From: Lithospermum erythrorhizon
Lineage: Eukaryota > Streptophyta > Magnoliopsida > Boraginales > Boraginaceae
DNA length: 64,000 nt
Assembly: GCA_019722365.1 (NCBI GenBank)
Contig: JADFUC010000514.1
Location: 248,001 to 312,000 of the forward strand
Direction: 5' to 3'
Shown: positions 37,801-48,401 of the stretch, piece after piece
Position numbering within the stretch: position 1 is the first letter of the stretch
Layout: each line of letters opens with the position of its first letter
The notes under the pieces: generated by a model
The model's database searches: none
What the model was told of the DNA's origin: nothing
What the model saw: only the letters and a program-made list of their open reading frames with translations
Translations under genes and position numbers: made by a program

Positions 37801-39075
37801 TCATCTTAATTTTTGGCAGGAGTTGGAGGATCACACTGCTGATGTGAAAGTTCAAAATGAGGTTCTTGATGGGATGTTTACATTTTATGACTCTACTAGT
37901 GGCAAACTCCATATTTATCAGGTTCGCTCTCAGCAATGGGCTACATAGTTACTCTACCATCCAAGTGAATAGCGAAACATTAGGGCTATGTTGAGTTCAA
38001 GAGATTTTCCTTCCTCCTCTTTAAATGTGGATTAAGTGTTCAGTGATAGAAGTTTTTACTTGGTTTCCCTGAAAATTTTCCTCAAAAGCTGGGAATTAGA
38101 GAACTTCAGATTGCTATTTTCTGTTGAAAACACTCATGAATATCCAAATTAAATGAGATCCACTCCATGAATCCTGGCAGCTGCATGTCACGGGTAGAGT
38201 CGTCCCGTGACATGCAGCTCTTGTTACCCTTACTGTACACATGTCAAATTACAATATATATCTCACAAACACCAGGATTTCGGATTTCGTATTCATGAGA
38301 GAGAGCACATATTTCAGAATCTGATACATGTTAGCTTAGCACTAAACAATGATGGCCTTGTCGCGAACCGCATGAGACTAATCATCCTCAAAGATAAAAT
38401 TATTTCAATTTTGCAATTGAAGTTCTGCAGAAATTGCCATTTTCTTTTTCTTAACCAGCTATTTTTCCGAGTTAACCCACTCCAGAATCATTTTGTACAC
38501 ACCATCTATATCGTCCTTTTTTTAATATTTCTCCCAGTTTCTGAAACAATAGCTAGTGGATTACTAACATGGAATACACTCTTTCCGCCTTTCTGGGGTG
38601 GTGGTAGCTGGGGTGGAATACACTATTTCAGTAGCTGTTACATCTTATTTTCTTTGCTTTTCGGAAAACCTGCATAATGCCATAGCCTTGGCTCTTGTCA
38701 GGAGACTTTCACCTGGTTTTGCACTTTTTGAAATTCATGTATTAAGGATGACGAGAGCTGTTTCTGTAATAATGATATCTTGTGTTTTACTGCAGGTTGC
38801 AAGTGTAACTTTCGATTTACTTTTGCTGCTTGTTGTCGGATCATATTTGATCACCCTTTTCAGTTTTCTTGTAATCACAACCAGGGTATGCTTCCTCAGC
38901 TCCAAAAACATGGTTTTATTGTAGTTTTCCTATTCTAATTCTGGTATTTATTTCATTATTGAAGAGGTGGTATAATCATTTATTTTAAATTGTCAACTTT
39001 TTTCTTCAACAGGGTCTTGATGATCTAATTAGTATATTTCGGCGCCCACCCTCCCGCAAAGTGAAAACAGTTTAG
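31887..39075 (+). CDS. Nicalin (BOS complex subunit NCLN homologue)
   Basis: Fifteen exons: 31887-32103, 32249-32317, 33590-33759, 34417-34520, 34889-34955, 35345-35437, 35545-35709, 35798-35938, 36012-36089, 36623-36735, 36821-36881, 37106-37273, 37820-37921, 38796-38885 and 39013-39075. All join in phase to give 566 residues, close to the plant orthologue. An N-terminal hydrophobic segment (IIYLVLIIVVFVELSDA) precedes VDVYRLVQYDIGGVPYGSRF. The lumenal part is the nicastrin/M28-peptidase-like fold (IAIVASYDTFGAAP, SDSNGSGVVALLEIARLF, LTSGGPYNYNGTQKW, YAICLNSVGS), without the zinc ligands of active aminopeptidases. A C-terminal membrane span lies in LLLLLVVGSYLITLFSFL. In animals nicalin works with NOMO and TMEM147 at the ER translocon in membrane-protein biogenesis; the same role is inferred here. 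Intron 8 (35939-36011) is of GC-AG type. Introns carry tandem repeats and a SINE. Confidence 0.95.
32300..32665 (+). repeat. Tandem array in nicalin intron 2 that includes the exon 2 donor site
   Basis: The sequence over the exon 2/intron 2 border, TTTTATCCAAG/GTGGGTG, recurs downstream in diverged form: TTTTATCCAAGGTTGGTAA (border at 32389/32390), TTTCATCCTAGATGGGTAC (about 32505-32520), TTTTATCCAACGTTTGTAG (about 32577-32592) and TTTTATTCAAGGTGGGTAC (border at 32658/32659). Between them recurs AAAGATTGTCCAGTTTG. Unit spacing is about 72-120 bp. Confidence 0.75.
32720..32935 (+). mobile_element. tRNA-derived SINE in nicalin intron 2
   Basis: A box-A-like GCTTAGTAGTAAGATGC is followed about 35 bp later by a box-B-like region (TTGGGATTGGGTCTCGAG), then a body reading GTAGATAGTGTTTGCACTTC and GGGGTAAGGTTGTATACTAT, and a CCCCCCTTACCC tail. 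Shared words with 9150-9310 and, inverted, with 52799-52850 show one dispersed family. Confidence 0.6.
37421..37785 (+). repeat. 182-bp tandem duplication in nicalin intron 12
   Basis: Two copies in direct order start with ACTAGAATAAAGCTGGATGA at 37421 and 37603. Both continue with AAGTGACAATATAAATCT, GGATCTCAACATGTA and AGTGTGATGAT..TCACTT, and end in a CTCTGTT(T/A)ATAAT stretch. The copies differ by scattered substitutions and small indels, so the event is fairly old but clear. Confidence 0.9.
38179..38219. repeat. Perfect 16-bp hairpin in nicalin intron 13
   Basis: The left arm AGCTGCATGTCACGGG (38179-38194) and right arm CCCGTGACATGCAGCT (38204-38219) are perfect reverse complements around a 9-nt loop, TAGAGTCGT. 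The arms are GC-rich relative to the intron and do not match any exon of the gene. Confidence 0.95.
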
Positions 39076-39516
39076 TTTGGAAGCTAACTCAAGCCTCAGT
39101 GTAGACGTCGTGGTGGTATTTCCTCGGATAGTTTGCTGATGGTTTTTCCAAATTTTATGTTGCTCTATATGATCTCACATGTTAGACGTTTCAGCGCCTT
39201 GACCTTGGAGTTTATATTTGCTGTCAGAAATTTTTGCAACAGCAGTATATGCTCATTGCTGCATTCGTTGGAGTATAGGACCTTGAGCATTATTTAATTG
39301 GTAGGAACAACCAAATTTTGCTTAGGTGTTACAAAAACACTATAATTTGAGTCGATAGATACTATTGGAAATCCAACTTAATAGCTTTTGTTTGCTTCAT
39401 ATTTTAGTAGTGTTTTTGTTCCCTCTCCCCTATTTGAGATCCAAGTTCTCCAATAGATTCTCATGTCTTTTCACATTTTTGGGGCCAAAAAAATCAACGG
39501 TTAATTATTTTATTTA

Positions 39517-39756
39517 CTACTATCTCCATTTCAAATTAATTGATTTTTTCATTTTTTGAAACATAACTTTAATCATTAATTACTTTATGTATATTATGAA
39601 AATTATAAAAAAAAAAATATTATGGACATATTTTAAAAAATAAATCAATGATATCAATTTCATATTTTTTGAATTAGTAAATAAAAATTAATTTATGGTC
39701 AAAGTTTTAATATGTAATCCTAAAACGTCAATTAATTTGAAAAGAAGAGGAGGGAG
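39517..39756. mobile_element. Stowaway-type MITE just downstream of nicalin
   Basis: Inverted ends share TTTCAAATTAATTGA, with outer CTACTATCTCC on the left and, complemented, CTCCCTCCTC on the right. TA flanks both sides (39515-39516 and 39757-39758). About 240 bp, non-coding. Confidence 0.75.
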
Positions 39757-39828
39757 TATGTAATATGTGAAGAAGATATTACCTGTTATCTGAGTTCATT
39801 ACCTACTATAACGAGCTTTTTTCTCATC

Positions 39829-40860
39829 GGTTTCAATCCTCAATTTGGCGACAAAATTAGTCCCTACAAGTAAATTTCCAAGCAAAGTTCACATTTCAAG
39901 TGAGGCCCGCCCGTCACGTGACTACGTTTGGGGTTAATTTAGTCATTTCCATATTGTTAAAAAATTCAAAATAAAAAAATGAAACGACCAAGAATCAGAT
40001 TCTAATTCAATTTGACACATAATTGAACACAATTTTCCCAATTCGTTTACAAAATAGAGATGGAGGCTTATAAAGAGAGACTACAAGAGTGAGGAAGTAG
40101 GATTTTGATGCAATACCAATACAGCAAAAGCTGCCTCAATGGGATGTTTATATGATTGAAATGGATGGAAAGTCACAAACAGAAACTGCAGACTCTTGTC
40201 ACACTGGTGAGATGGAATCAAGTTCTGAAAAGAGTGAGCAGAGCGAAGACAACACGATTGGAGATAAAGATTTAAAAAATGGAGTAACTCTTAAAGCGAA
40301 AGACTTGTTGAGCAACTTGGACACAGTAATTCTTTCTAATGAAGTAGAACCTCGCTCCCAGAATGGGGGGAACAATAACGAAGACGCAGACAAAGAACTC
40401 TCTACAAATATTGATGTAGGTCAGAATCTAAAATCCTTCAATGGGAAGGAGGCTGCAGCTTCTGTAGGCAATGCAATATTGGCATCGGAGGGGATTCAAC
40501 TTTCATAATTTTTTAATTGTCGAGAACTATCAAGTGTTAGTTTTGTCTTCCTCGGACCTTGTTTTCGTGTCAATACCCTTGAGTTAGTGGTCACTAGGAG
40601 GCTGAGGAAAACAATCTTCCCCTTTTGTTACTATGGTTCTAGAGTGCTCAACTCTCTATGATTGTTGATTGTTACGAATTGGGAATCTGATTTGCCCAAT
40701 TCGTTTTTACATTTTTATTTTATTTTTTTTTTTTTAACAATATGAAATGACTAAATTAATCTCTTAACGAAATACGGACGGCACGTGTCAACTGAACGCT
40801 GACTTTAACTAAAATTTAACGACTAATTTTGTCATAAATTTGAAGGTGATGGAAAAGCTG
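39829..40860. mobile_element. Mutator-like element with long inverted ends and an internal open exon
   Basis: The left end (about 39829-40002) and the complement of the right end (about 40683-40860) share, in the same order, TTCAA..TTT, GACAAAATTAGTC, a CACGTG-type core, TTAATTTAGTCATTTC, ATATTGTTAAAAAA and AATCAGATTC. The inverted repeats are thus about 170 bp and imperfect. The roughly 680-bp interior carries an open frame preceded by a splice-acceptor-like GTAG. Long inverted ends around host-like coding sequence are the hallmark of Pack-MULEs. I could not fix the outermost base or a 9-bp target duplication. Confidence 0.6.
40152..40508 (+). CDS. Open exon inside the Mutator-like element, unknown protein
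   Basis: 118 codons from the ATG. The frame is open further upstream to 40101, directly after GAAGTAG, a plausible 3' splice site; this adds DFDAIPIQQKLPQWDVY, which looks like real coding sequence. The product is acidic and rich in Ser, Glu and Asn (SSEKSEQSEDN; NGGNNNEDADKE), probably disordered, with no membrane span or catalytic motif. I do not recognise it. The simplest view is that it is the last exon of a host gene captured by the element, possibly still expressed. It could also be a short real gene that happens to lie between repeats. Confidence 0.4.
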   Translation: MIEMDGKSQTETADSCHTGEMESSSEKSEQSEDNTIGDKDLKNGVTLKAKDLLSNLDTVILSNEVEPRSQNGGNNNEDADKELSTNIDVGQNLKSFNGKEAAASVGNAILASEGIQLS

Positions 40861-41149
40861 CCATGAAAGTCGTAGCATTGGAATTAATCATGATTTAAAA
40901 ATGGATGCTCGCTTTAAATTTCTAAAAAAAATTACAAAACAGTAATAAGATAAATAATCTTAACAAAACTTTCAAAGACAAGGGTTCTACACATTTTGAT
41001 CATCCAGAAACTGGATCTTTACATGTATTGTAAACCAGATAACCAGAACATCATTTTCAGGTGCGATCGAAATGAATATAGCAGATGCATGAATAATTCT
41101 ACGAGAAGGCAGGAGGAGGGTACATTAAGTACACAATCAATATCATTTT

Positions 41150-41790
41150 ATTGCTGATATTTATAATTACTACAAGAATATCATTTTTAAATATTTTTGG
41201 TATTTCTAAGAAGCACAATAATATTATTTTTATATTGCTTTTAGATTTCAAGATCACAGCACAATTTTTATATATTTTGGTATTTCTAAATATCATAATA
41301 ATATCATTTTTATATTAATTTTAAGACTACGTTATCATCATTTTATACGTTTTGGTATTACAGCTACTTATATCACATTGTGTATATGCTTTATGTATAT
41401 ATTTTTTTCAATATATTATACACTTCGCTAAGATGATGACATGTGCTTATTTCGCAATTCTAAATTAATTTATAAAAACTAACGTATGAGAGCTCGTAAT
41501 TCAAGACATTAAATCCATGCATCGAAAAATACAATTCTTATATGTTTTTTGCATTTCTCGGTACCACAAAAATACATTTACATATAAGTTTGGTATTCAA
41601 GCTAATAATTCACATCATGTATGCTTTATGAATACATTTTTTCCTTAATACCATTTCTATTATTTTTTGGCATTTCATAGAATATTATTTTTATACGTGT
41701 TTGGTATTTTCATCTGTATTTTATTTCTAAATCCAAAAATATCATTTTATATATTTTTAGTATTTTTCATTTAATATACTCAGCATTTCA
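41150..41790. repeat. Degenerate AT-rich repeat array downstream of CASP
   Basis: Recurring words are TTTTGGTATTTCTAA, AATAATATCATTTTTATAT and GTATGCTTTATGAATACATT. The last occurs twice about 235 bp apart (near 41385 and 41620) in diverged form. The array is non-coding and abuts the 3' end of the CASP gene. Confidence 0.5.
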
Positions 41791-41942
41791 TCAAAGTTTC
41801 AATAATACAATCATACACATTCAGTCAAAATGACCAAAATTAAAACAACACATATTTTAGTTGACATTCTGAGTACATACACTCTTAACACACAAATTGT
41901 CCCAATAAAGCAAACAGAAATCTCCACCCCTCCCCCTCTTAT

Positions 41943-42814
41943 TCAGTTTCTTCTGAGAGCTGCAGCAGAGACCATGACAATTAAAATCAACAGTGCTACA
42001 GCAATGAACGACGCCACCACCGCGCCACTGACACGTTGGCAGAAGTCAGTGAACTGGTTACAAATGGCAAACCAGTTTGTGTTTGCATTTCCATTATGAG
42101 CTAAGTAGACAATAGCAGCACCTGCAGATGCTGCTGCTGTTGTGAAAGCCAATGCCATCTACAAACATTTGATCATTTATTTTAGGACATGTTAAAAGAA
42201 ATATCCACTATAAACATTAAACTTAGCTTGGTATATCCTACGCATTTATGTAATCAAGAATCATATTGGTTTGTTTGTTTCTCACCGTGTCGAATATAAC
42301 AAGAAGGAATCTTGCAGCCACCAAATGTGGTCGAACTATGCATACAATTGAGAATGGCAGAGAGAGGACTAGGTAGCTACTAGTCAGAGCATTGGCTATG
42401 ACAAAGTACCTGAAAGTTTTGTGTTGGTAAATTAGTTTTTTTCATTTTCAAAATATCAAGAATCTAGAAAATTAACCATGCTATGTTATATATGCATTGA
42501 AAAATGATGCATAGTTACTGGAAAGTTGGGAGATCATCATATTCAGCTTGGAACTGGAAGAACTGAGTGAAGAAAGGAAGATTTTCATCAGTAGTTCCCA
42601 TAGTAATTGCTGCAGCCATGGCACACACCAGAGCACCAAGCCGTAAAACGAAGTCGAATATTGCAAGTCCTCTCTTGGCTCCTCCTTTGTACGAGACAGC
42701 TTTGGTTTCCGAAGTAATGATGACCGGAGGAGGAGCAGCCGATTTCCCCTTTGTCGATTTAGACTCAGGCATGTCGATTGCTGTTTCTCCGTTCGCGACC
42801 TTTGTTGCTTCCAT
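41943..42814 (-). CDS. Casparian strip membrane domain protein (CASP family)
   Basis: Three exons on the minus strand: 42814-42519, 42409-42286 and 42158-41943, in phase, 211 residues. Four membrane spans lie at about 50-72, 100-124, 134-159 and 183-208, with both ends cytosolic. The conserved Arg in span 1 (R58 in FDFVLRLGA) and Asp in span 3 (D139 in LLVIFDT) are present. The first outside loop has the signature [20 protein letters not shown], which marks true CASPs and not the wider CASP-like group. The second loop has [15 protein letters not shown] with two cysteines (173 and 180). Known role: CASPs form a scaffold in the endodermal plasma membrane that guides lignin deposition in the Casparian strip. 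The Met at 42814 is chosen because the frame upstream does not look like this family. Confidence 0.93.
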
Positions 42815-42887
42815 TGTTATCTTTGTGTTTGAAGTAGAGGATATAATCTTTGCAATGTGAATGGTATTTGCACATGAACTGTTGAAC

Positions 42888-42897
42888 ATATATAAGA
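42888..42897 (-). promoter_or_regulatory. Possible TATA box of the CASP gene
   Basis: On the minus strand the segment reads CTTATATATG, about 75 bp before the start codon, giving a 5' UTR of some 45 bases. Weak evidence: position and AT content only. Confidence 0.25.
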
Positions 42898-43677
42898 ATG
42901 TTATAGCTATGGAGTTGTTTAGATGCATTACATGGAGTTGGTTTTGAACTTGCTCCATCTTGACGATATTCAAGAAAAAAATTATGCACTTTTCATGTCA
43001 TCAACTAACTACTTCTAGGGGGTGTCATGTACAAATGGTAATATTATTTTATTCCCCCCTCTAAAACTGTTGAGATTTGAACAGAATGAATGTCGTAAGA
43101 ATAATCTTTTACTATCAACAGAAACTCAAAATCAGCTACTCCTAACCTCCCTGTCTGGACAACATTAATTCAAAATACAACGTAATTGAAGTAGATAGAA
43201 AGTGATAGATTGCGACTCTATACCATGTTGTACCCCATGTCCCGTTCTAATCGATTGAACGCTATTATAGTCATGATGTAACCACACAGTACATGATGTA
43301 CATTCTTATAAAGAATAAAGCACACCGGGGAATAGAGGATCTCAACCCGCAATGTATAATGTCACAACATGTGCCTTATTTAGGGGAACTAATAGAAATG
43401 TACACGTAAGACTTGCGATACACAAGCAAATCATATCAGTACAATTTGTGTTGATTTAGTTTTTACATTATTGTGTATGTCTGAAACCCTAACACAGGGG
43501 AGTAAGAATTACGCTGCCTCAGGTCGAAAAATATTTCAACCATAATTGTTCGCCGTCGTATAAATCTAGACTATATAAAAGGACCACCAGCTTTCAAATA
43601 CACTATGGCAAGTGACAGTACATAAAAACAACAGGATCACATCAAAATTATGAACAAAAAAAGAAGCCAAAAATCTC
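42898..43677. other. Spacer between ELM1 and CASP
   Basis: This is the 3' flank of ELM1 and the promoter side of CASP; both genes are on the minus strand. No further gene is seen. A CTATATAAAAGG word near 43570 lies on the plus strand, but no plus-strand gene follows it. Confidence 0.5.
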
Positions 43678-46600
43678 TTATACTCGTATTTTCCATCCGC
43701 GCTCTGCAAGTGCTTTCTGTACTTGATTAGCAGCTTCAGCAGTGTCGTTAAGGGGAGGATAACTCCAGCTTTCTGACATCTAAATTTCACAAGTAACGAT
43801 GAGGTTATTCACAAGCATTATGAAATTTATTTGTGCAAACATGTGTGTATGAAAAAAATGTAAACAATCATAATCAGGTATGTCAACATGGTCATGGCTT
43901 ACATCTTCCAATCCTGTAAATGGCCGAACAACCCCTTTTTCTCTAAGATTTTTATGGAAATCCATAAATTTCCATGTGCAGCGTTCAGATCCAATAACAT
44001 AAACAGGTTTCCTGCCAGATTATCACAAAGAAAAGTTACTCCACTAAAACTCACACATGCAACTTACAACTCAAAGCCCAAGAGATAATCAAGAATCCAG
44101 GCATATCTCCTCAAGCATACCCAGTACTGCAAGCTTCACTCAACATACTAACTGAGTCCGCTGTTACGATGAAAGCATCGGCCCAAGCCAAATTCCCCAT
44201 ATGTGGGTTAGGTCCTATATAACATTTGTTCAAATAAACATTTAGATGACTTTTAATAGGAACTCTAGTGAAAAGTTTCACTATGCGATAGTCATGTTAG
44301 TGGAAGTACCTTCACCACTCCATATGTGTATCTTCAATTCAGTTCCAAATTCTTTTTTTATAACATTCCGAACCTGTTAAAAGATGAACAAACTAGGATG
44401 AACTCCCATCCTACAAAATATGTACTGCCTAAAATAATGGATATCCAAAACTTTTGGCGTTCAATCTAATTTAAAGTTAATGAAAATGCAACCTTTTCTG
44501 GTGTTCTCCTTGAGAAAGAAATTCTAACACTCCCACAGCTCTCAAGAACACTATGCAGAGATGTTGTTAATTGTCTTGCGAGATCAGTACCATACCGACA
44601 GTATCCTGTAAACATACTAGTCTACATAAAAAGGTAAAAATAAAATAGAAGGGAATACAGAGTTGAAGGAAGCAATGTAATTATACATATATATCAACAA
44701 AACTAAGAAATGTATAGATTTTACTTGTTGGCCCTCCAATGCTGACAACGAGTATAGGCTTTGGCAGGGGAGCAAACTCATCATGCCAGGTAATAGCTGC
44801 GCTTCTAAGAGCAGTTGAATCAAGTTGATGAAGAGCTCCCATGGTGAGTATCTAAGCAAGACAATGTAGCAGGCAAAGTTCAACAACCACAAGCTGAATT
44901 CTGAAGACTGCAATATCTTATAAATGAATTGAGGACTGCTCTGGGTTCTTACAACATTCTTATCAGGAGGTGTCTGTGGAGTAATCCACTTGCGAAGAAC
45001 ACGAGGGACCTGTTCTTGAGCCTGAGGACTTAATGGGTAATAATCGTGCTGAGGAGTGATTACCAAGTCGAATCTTTCCAGATGTGATCTCGGATGTTGA
45101 ATCTGAGATTAGGTGTCAGAAAAATAAATAGGCATGCATTTATTTAAATAAAAACAACAAGCGTGAACACAAAACTGTGCTCCTTGTTCAACATATAGTT
45201 ACTGTTTTTACTCTATGATCTTTTTGCCTTCAGGTCTTTACAGTTGCACACTCAACCCGTTTACAAATGAGAACTGGAAAAGAATTACAGATGCAGACCT
45301 CACATACCTGGACAACAAATACATTATCAGATGCTAATCTTTTTATAGAGCTTGCAACTGAAATCGTGTCTCTACCAGATGCAATCACCAGCAATGGACC
45401 CTCCCTGAGAACAAGATAAGATAAATTGAAAGTGCATAAAAATGCAGTCTAGCTCTAGCACAACTAATACACATGATAACTTGAAGTACTAACACGACTA
45501 ATAAATTGAATAGACCTTTCTAAATCAAATATAGAGATACTTACTTCTCAAAACTCTCACGAGCCATTCTCACAATATTCCTGACATCAGCTTCAAGAAT
45601 AGATGCTAATCCGACGCCACCACCATTTTCGTTCGGAATAGATGTGATTTGTTGCCCTTTCCTACTCAATAGTAGTTGCGAGAAGAGATATATACGCCTT
45701 AGGATGTAATATAACTTTTGGTGAATCGAAACAGGAAGGCACAATAACCACTCGTTGATTCCACCTCTTGGTCTTGTAACCCGCTGCAGACACCACATTA
45801 CATAAATTATTACTAGATAAGAGTTAACACTATCAAAATGGATCAATAAAATCACGACACAAACTTATATACACAATCGAATAGCACAAACTAAAATTCA
45901 GAATCAACAATACAAAATGGAAAACGAAGCTTACGATTACAATACAAACTTAAATACACAATCCAATTGCACCAACTAAAATTCGAAAACAACAACACAA
46001 ATTGATAAAGAAGCTTACAATTATAATAACAAACTCATATACATAATCCAATACCACAAACTAAAATTGTAAATTAACAATACAAAATGATAAACAAGCT
46101 TACAATTATTATAACAAGCTTATATACACAATCCAACACCATAAACTAAAATTCGCAATCAATTATTATAACAAACTTATATACACAATCCAATAGCAGA
46201 AACCAAAATTCACAATCAACAATAACAAATGGAAAAATAAGCTTACAATTATTATAACAAACTTATATTCACAATCCAACACCACAAACTAAAATTTGCT
46301 ATCAACAATAACAAAATAACAAACAAGATAACAATTATATACATAATCCAATATCACAAACTAAAATTCTAAACTAACGATATCAAATTGATAAAGAAGC
46401 TTACAACTAAATAACAAACTTATATACATAATCCAATAGCACAACACAAATTCACAATCAACAATAAAAATTTAAAAAAAAAGTAAGCTTACATAAATGA
46501 TATAGTGATTGTAAAGGCCAACTTATATACATAATAAAATAGCAAAAAACTAAAACTCAAAATTCACAATAAAAAATGGAAAAATAAGCTTACATAAATG

Positions 46601-46887
46601 ATATGGTGATTGTAAATACATAATCATATAGCAAAAAACTAAAAATTCGAAATTAATTATAACAAATTTTCACATAAGCTTACATAAATTGTATGGTGAT
46701 TATAAAGACCAAGAGCTTTGACTAATCCAATACTTTGATTTTCCGAAGATGAAAATCCGTTCCCGATGACCACTGCTCGGCGGACAACGCCGTGTACTCC
46801 GCCTTCGAATATGTCCGGAACGCCACCGCCGCCGCCGATGATCCGCCGTGGACTAGGCGGCGGCTCCGGCAGCTTTATTGGTTTCAT
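43678..46887 (-). CDS. ELM1: Mitochondrial fission protein ELM1
   Basis: Ten exons on the minus strand: 46887-46684, 45783-45545, 45404-45308, 45102-44953, 44851-44725, 44605-44493, 44373-44310, 44214-44121, 44011-43903 and 43779-43678. All are in phase, giving 432 residues, close to the Arabidopsis protein. Recognisable blocks in order are VVRRAVVIGNGFSSSENQ, RVTRPRGGINEWL, NENGGGVGLASILEADV, RDTISVASSIKRLAS, QHPRSHLERFDLVITPQHDY, LGMGALH-type TMGALHQLD, SCGSVRISFSRRTPEK, WADAFIVTADSVSMLSEACS and EKGVVRPFTGLED. Together they make the single Mito_fiss_Elm1 domain. Known role: a plant-specific factor on the mitochondrial outer surface that helps bring dynamin DRP3A to fission sites. The glycine run near residue 18 is a local expansion. 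Intron 1 carries a long tandem array. Confidence 0.95.
45860..46640. repeat. Minisatellite-like array in ELM1 intron 1, about 82-bp unit
   Basis: About ten diverged copies of a unit containing ACTTATATACACAATCCAAT, AGCACAAACTAAAATTC, then CAATCAACAATA and AAATGGAAAAA-AAGCTTACAATTAT. The word around CTTATATACAYAATCCA recurs near 45862, 45944, 46028, 46113, 46170, 46257, 46333, 46414 and 46518. The array fills nearly the whole 900-bp intron. Each unit ends with an AAGCTTAC stretch like the exon 1 donor region read on the same strand. Confidence 0.8.
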
Positions 46888-47809
46888 TTTTTGATCAATT
46901 TAATGGGATTTGATTTAAGTGAATTGATAAACCCTTATTTAGTGATTTATGGGGGGATTTGATATTTTGATTGTTGAATTTTCTGGGAGAGTTTGAGTGC
47001 GTGCGTGCATGAGTTTCTTCTGCAGCCTCTCGATTATCACTAATATAATATTCCTAATTTATATATCAATCGAAGTTATACTTTGGGGATAATATTATAT
47101 TGTAGAGAGATGTAACAAAGTGGAGCTAAAGAATGTTTGCTTTTGTTCGGCCACTAAATGACCTTTTTCGGCTTTGTTCGTCGAGCTTTCATCCCATCCT
47201 AATTAATTAACTCACTTATTTCAAAATGCAAATTCAATTAGATTAAAAAAAAATGTATACTTAATCAATTAATAAAATTAATGAACATTTAGCAAAAACA
47301 AAGAAAAATGCGAATTTATAATAGAGGCACATTAATAAAGATATCTATAACAAACTAATAATAATAAGATATCAATTTTAAAGATCGCCGAGATTCTGCC
47401 ACGAGTCGAAGCGAGCCTCTCGATATAGGTCGTCTCATGCACCACTCTAATTGTTTGATTTGATCATGTAAATATTGCCAATTTTAATTTTTCAATTTTT
47501 AAGCACAAATACTTTCATATATATAGTTTGAAATATGATATACTTGTTACCAATTTAATAGCAATCCTTTAGAATTGCTGGAGTTTTTTTACCGTAATTA
47601 TCATATCACTCATTCCGTTCAGTCATTCACAACACTAAGGATTAATTTCCATAAATAAATACAATGTATTAGTTTAAAACTTGATCGAGTATTTAAGTAA
47701 TAGAGTTCCTTATACTCCAATAAGTTATTTCAGCAGTAAGTGAGGCAACATCCAACTCGGTAAAACTTCGACATATGATTGAATGGAGTATGAGACCATT
47801 CACACACTA
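46888..47809. other. Divergent promoter region between ELM1 and RPS16
   Basis: ELM1 (minus) and RPS16 (plus) are transcribed away from each other, so this 0.9 kb holds both promoters. Apart from the elements listed at 47810-47867, nothing specific can be assigned. Confidence 0.5.
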
Positions 47810-47867
47810 GCCCAACCTAACTCCAATCCAGCCCAATGAAACCCTTGACCCACCCCCACCAAACCCT
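47810..47867 (+). promoter_or_regulatory. Site II and telo-box elements of RPS16
   Basis: GCCCA (site II core, complement TGGGC) occurs at 47810-47814 and 47831-47835, and AAACCCT (telo box) at 47839-47845 and 47861-47867, all within 150 bp of the RPS16 start codon. This pairing is a known feature of plant ribosomal-protein promoters, bound by TCP and telo-box factors to link transcription to growth. The following leader is C-rich. Confidence 0.65.
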
Positions 47868-47960
47868 CCACCATCACCATAAATTCAACCCTTGTTCAAT
47901 TCATCACTCTCACAATACAAACCCACCCCTACCCCCCACCCCCACCCCAAGTACCCAACC

Positions 47961-48401
47961 ATGTCCACCACCACCCCGAAAAACTCCGTCCAATGCTTCG
48001 GGCGCAAGAAGACCGCAGTAGCCGTGACCCACTGCAAGCAAGGCAAGGGGCTAATAAAAGTGAACGGCGTCCCAATCGAGCTTCTCCAACCCGAAATCCT
48101 CCGCGCCAAAGCGTGCGAGCCAATCTACCTCCTCGGCAGCGACGCCTTCCGCCACGTGGACATGCGCATACGCGTCAAAGGCGGAGGCCATACCTCCCAA
48201 ATTTACGCCATTCGACAGTCGATAGCGAAGGCGTTGCTAGCCTATGCGCAGAAATTTGAGGATGAGATGAAGAAAAAGGCGATCAAGGATGTGCTTGTGA
48301 GGTATGATCGGACCCTGCTTGTCGCCGACCCTAGGCGGTGTGAGCCCAAGAAGTTTGGAGGGAGGGGAGCAAGATCCAGGTTCCAGAAAAGTTATCGTTA
48401 A
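47961..48401 (+). CDS. RPS16: Cytosolic 40S ribosomal protein S16 (uS9)
   Basis: An intronless frame of 146 residues, the normal length for plant S16. It matches the family from [17 protein letters not shown] through [35 protein letters not shown] and [17 protein letters not shown] to the conserved basic tail [11 protein letters not shown], which reaches into the ribosomal P-site region. The frame is open to an ATG at 47892, but that 23-residue extension is only a translated C-rich leader, so the Met at 47961 is the start. The first half is unusually rich in C and G at third codon positions, as expected for a highly expressed gene. Lack of introns is usual for plant RPS16. Confidence 0.97.
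   Translation: MSTTTPKNSVQCFGRKKTAVAVTHCKQGKGLIKVNGVPIELLQPEILRAKACEPIYLLGSDAFRHVDMRIRVKGGGHTSQIYAIRQSIAKALLAYAQKFEDEMKKKAIKDVLVRYDRTLLVADPRRCEPKKFGGRGARSRFQKSYR

Noticed and set aside
38207..38677. 156-codon plus-strand open frame
   Set aside because: It lies wholly within nicalin intron 13 between two exons that splice in phase, has no recognisable domain, and its composition is that of intron sequence.
47892..47960. Upstream in-frame ATG of RPS16
   Set aside because: The 23 extra residues are a translation of the C-rich leader and are absent from S16 proteins, which begin near the Met at 47961.
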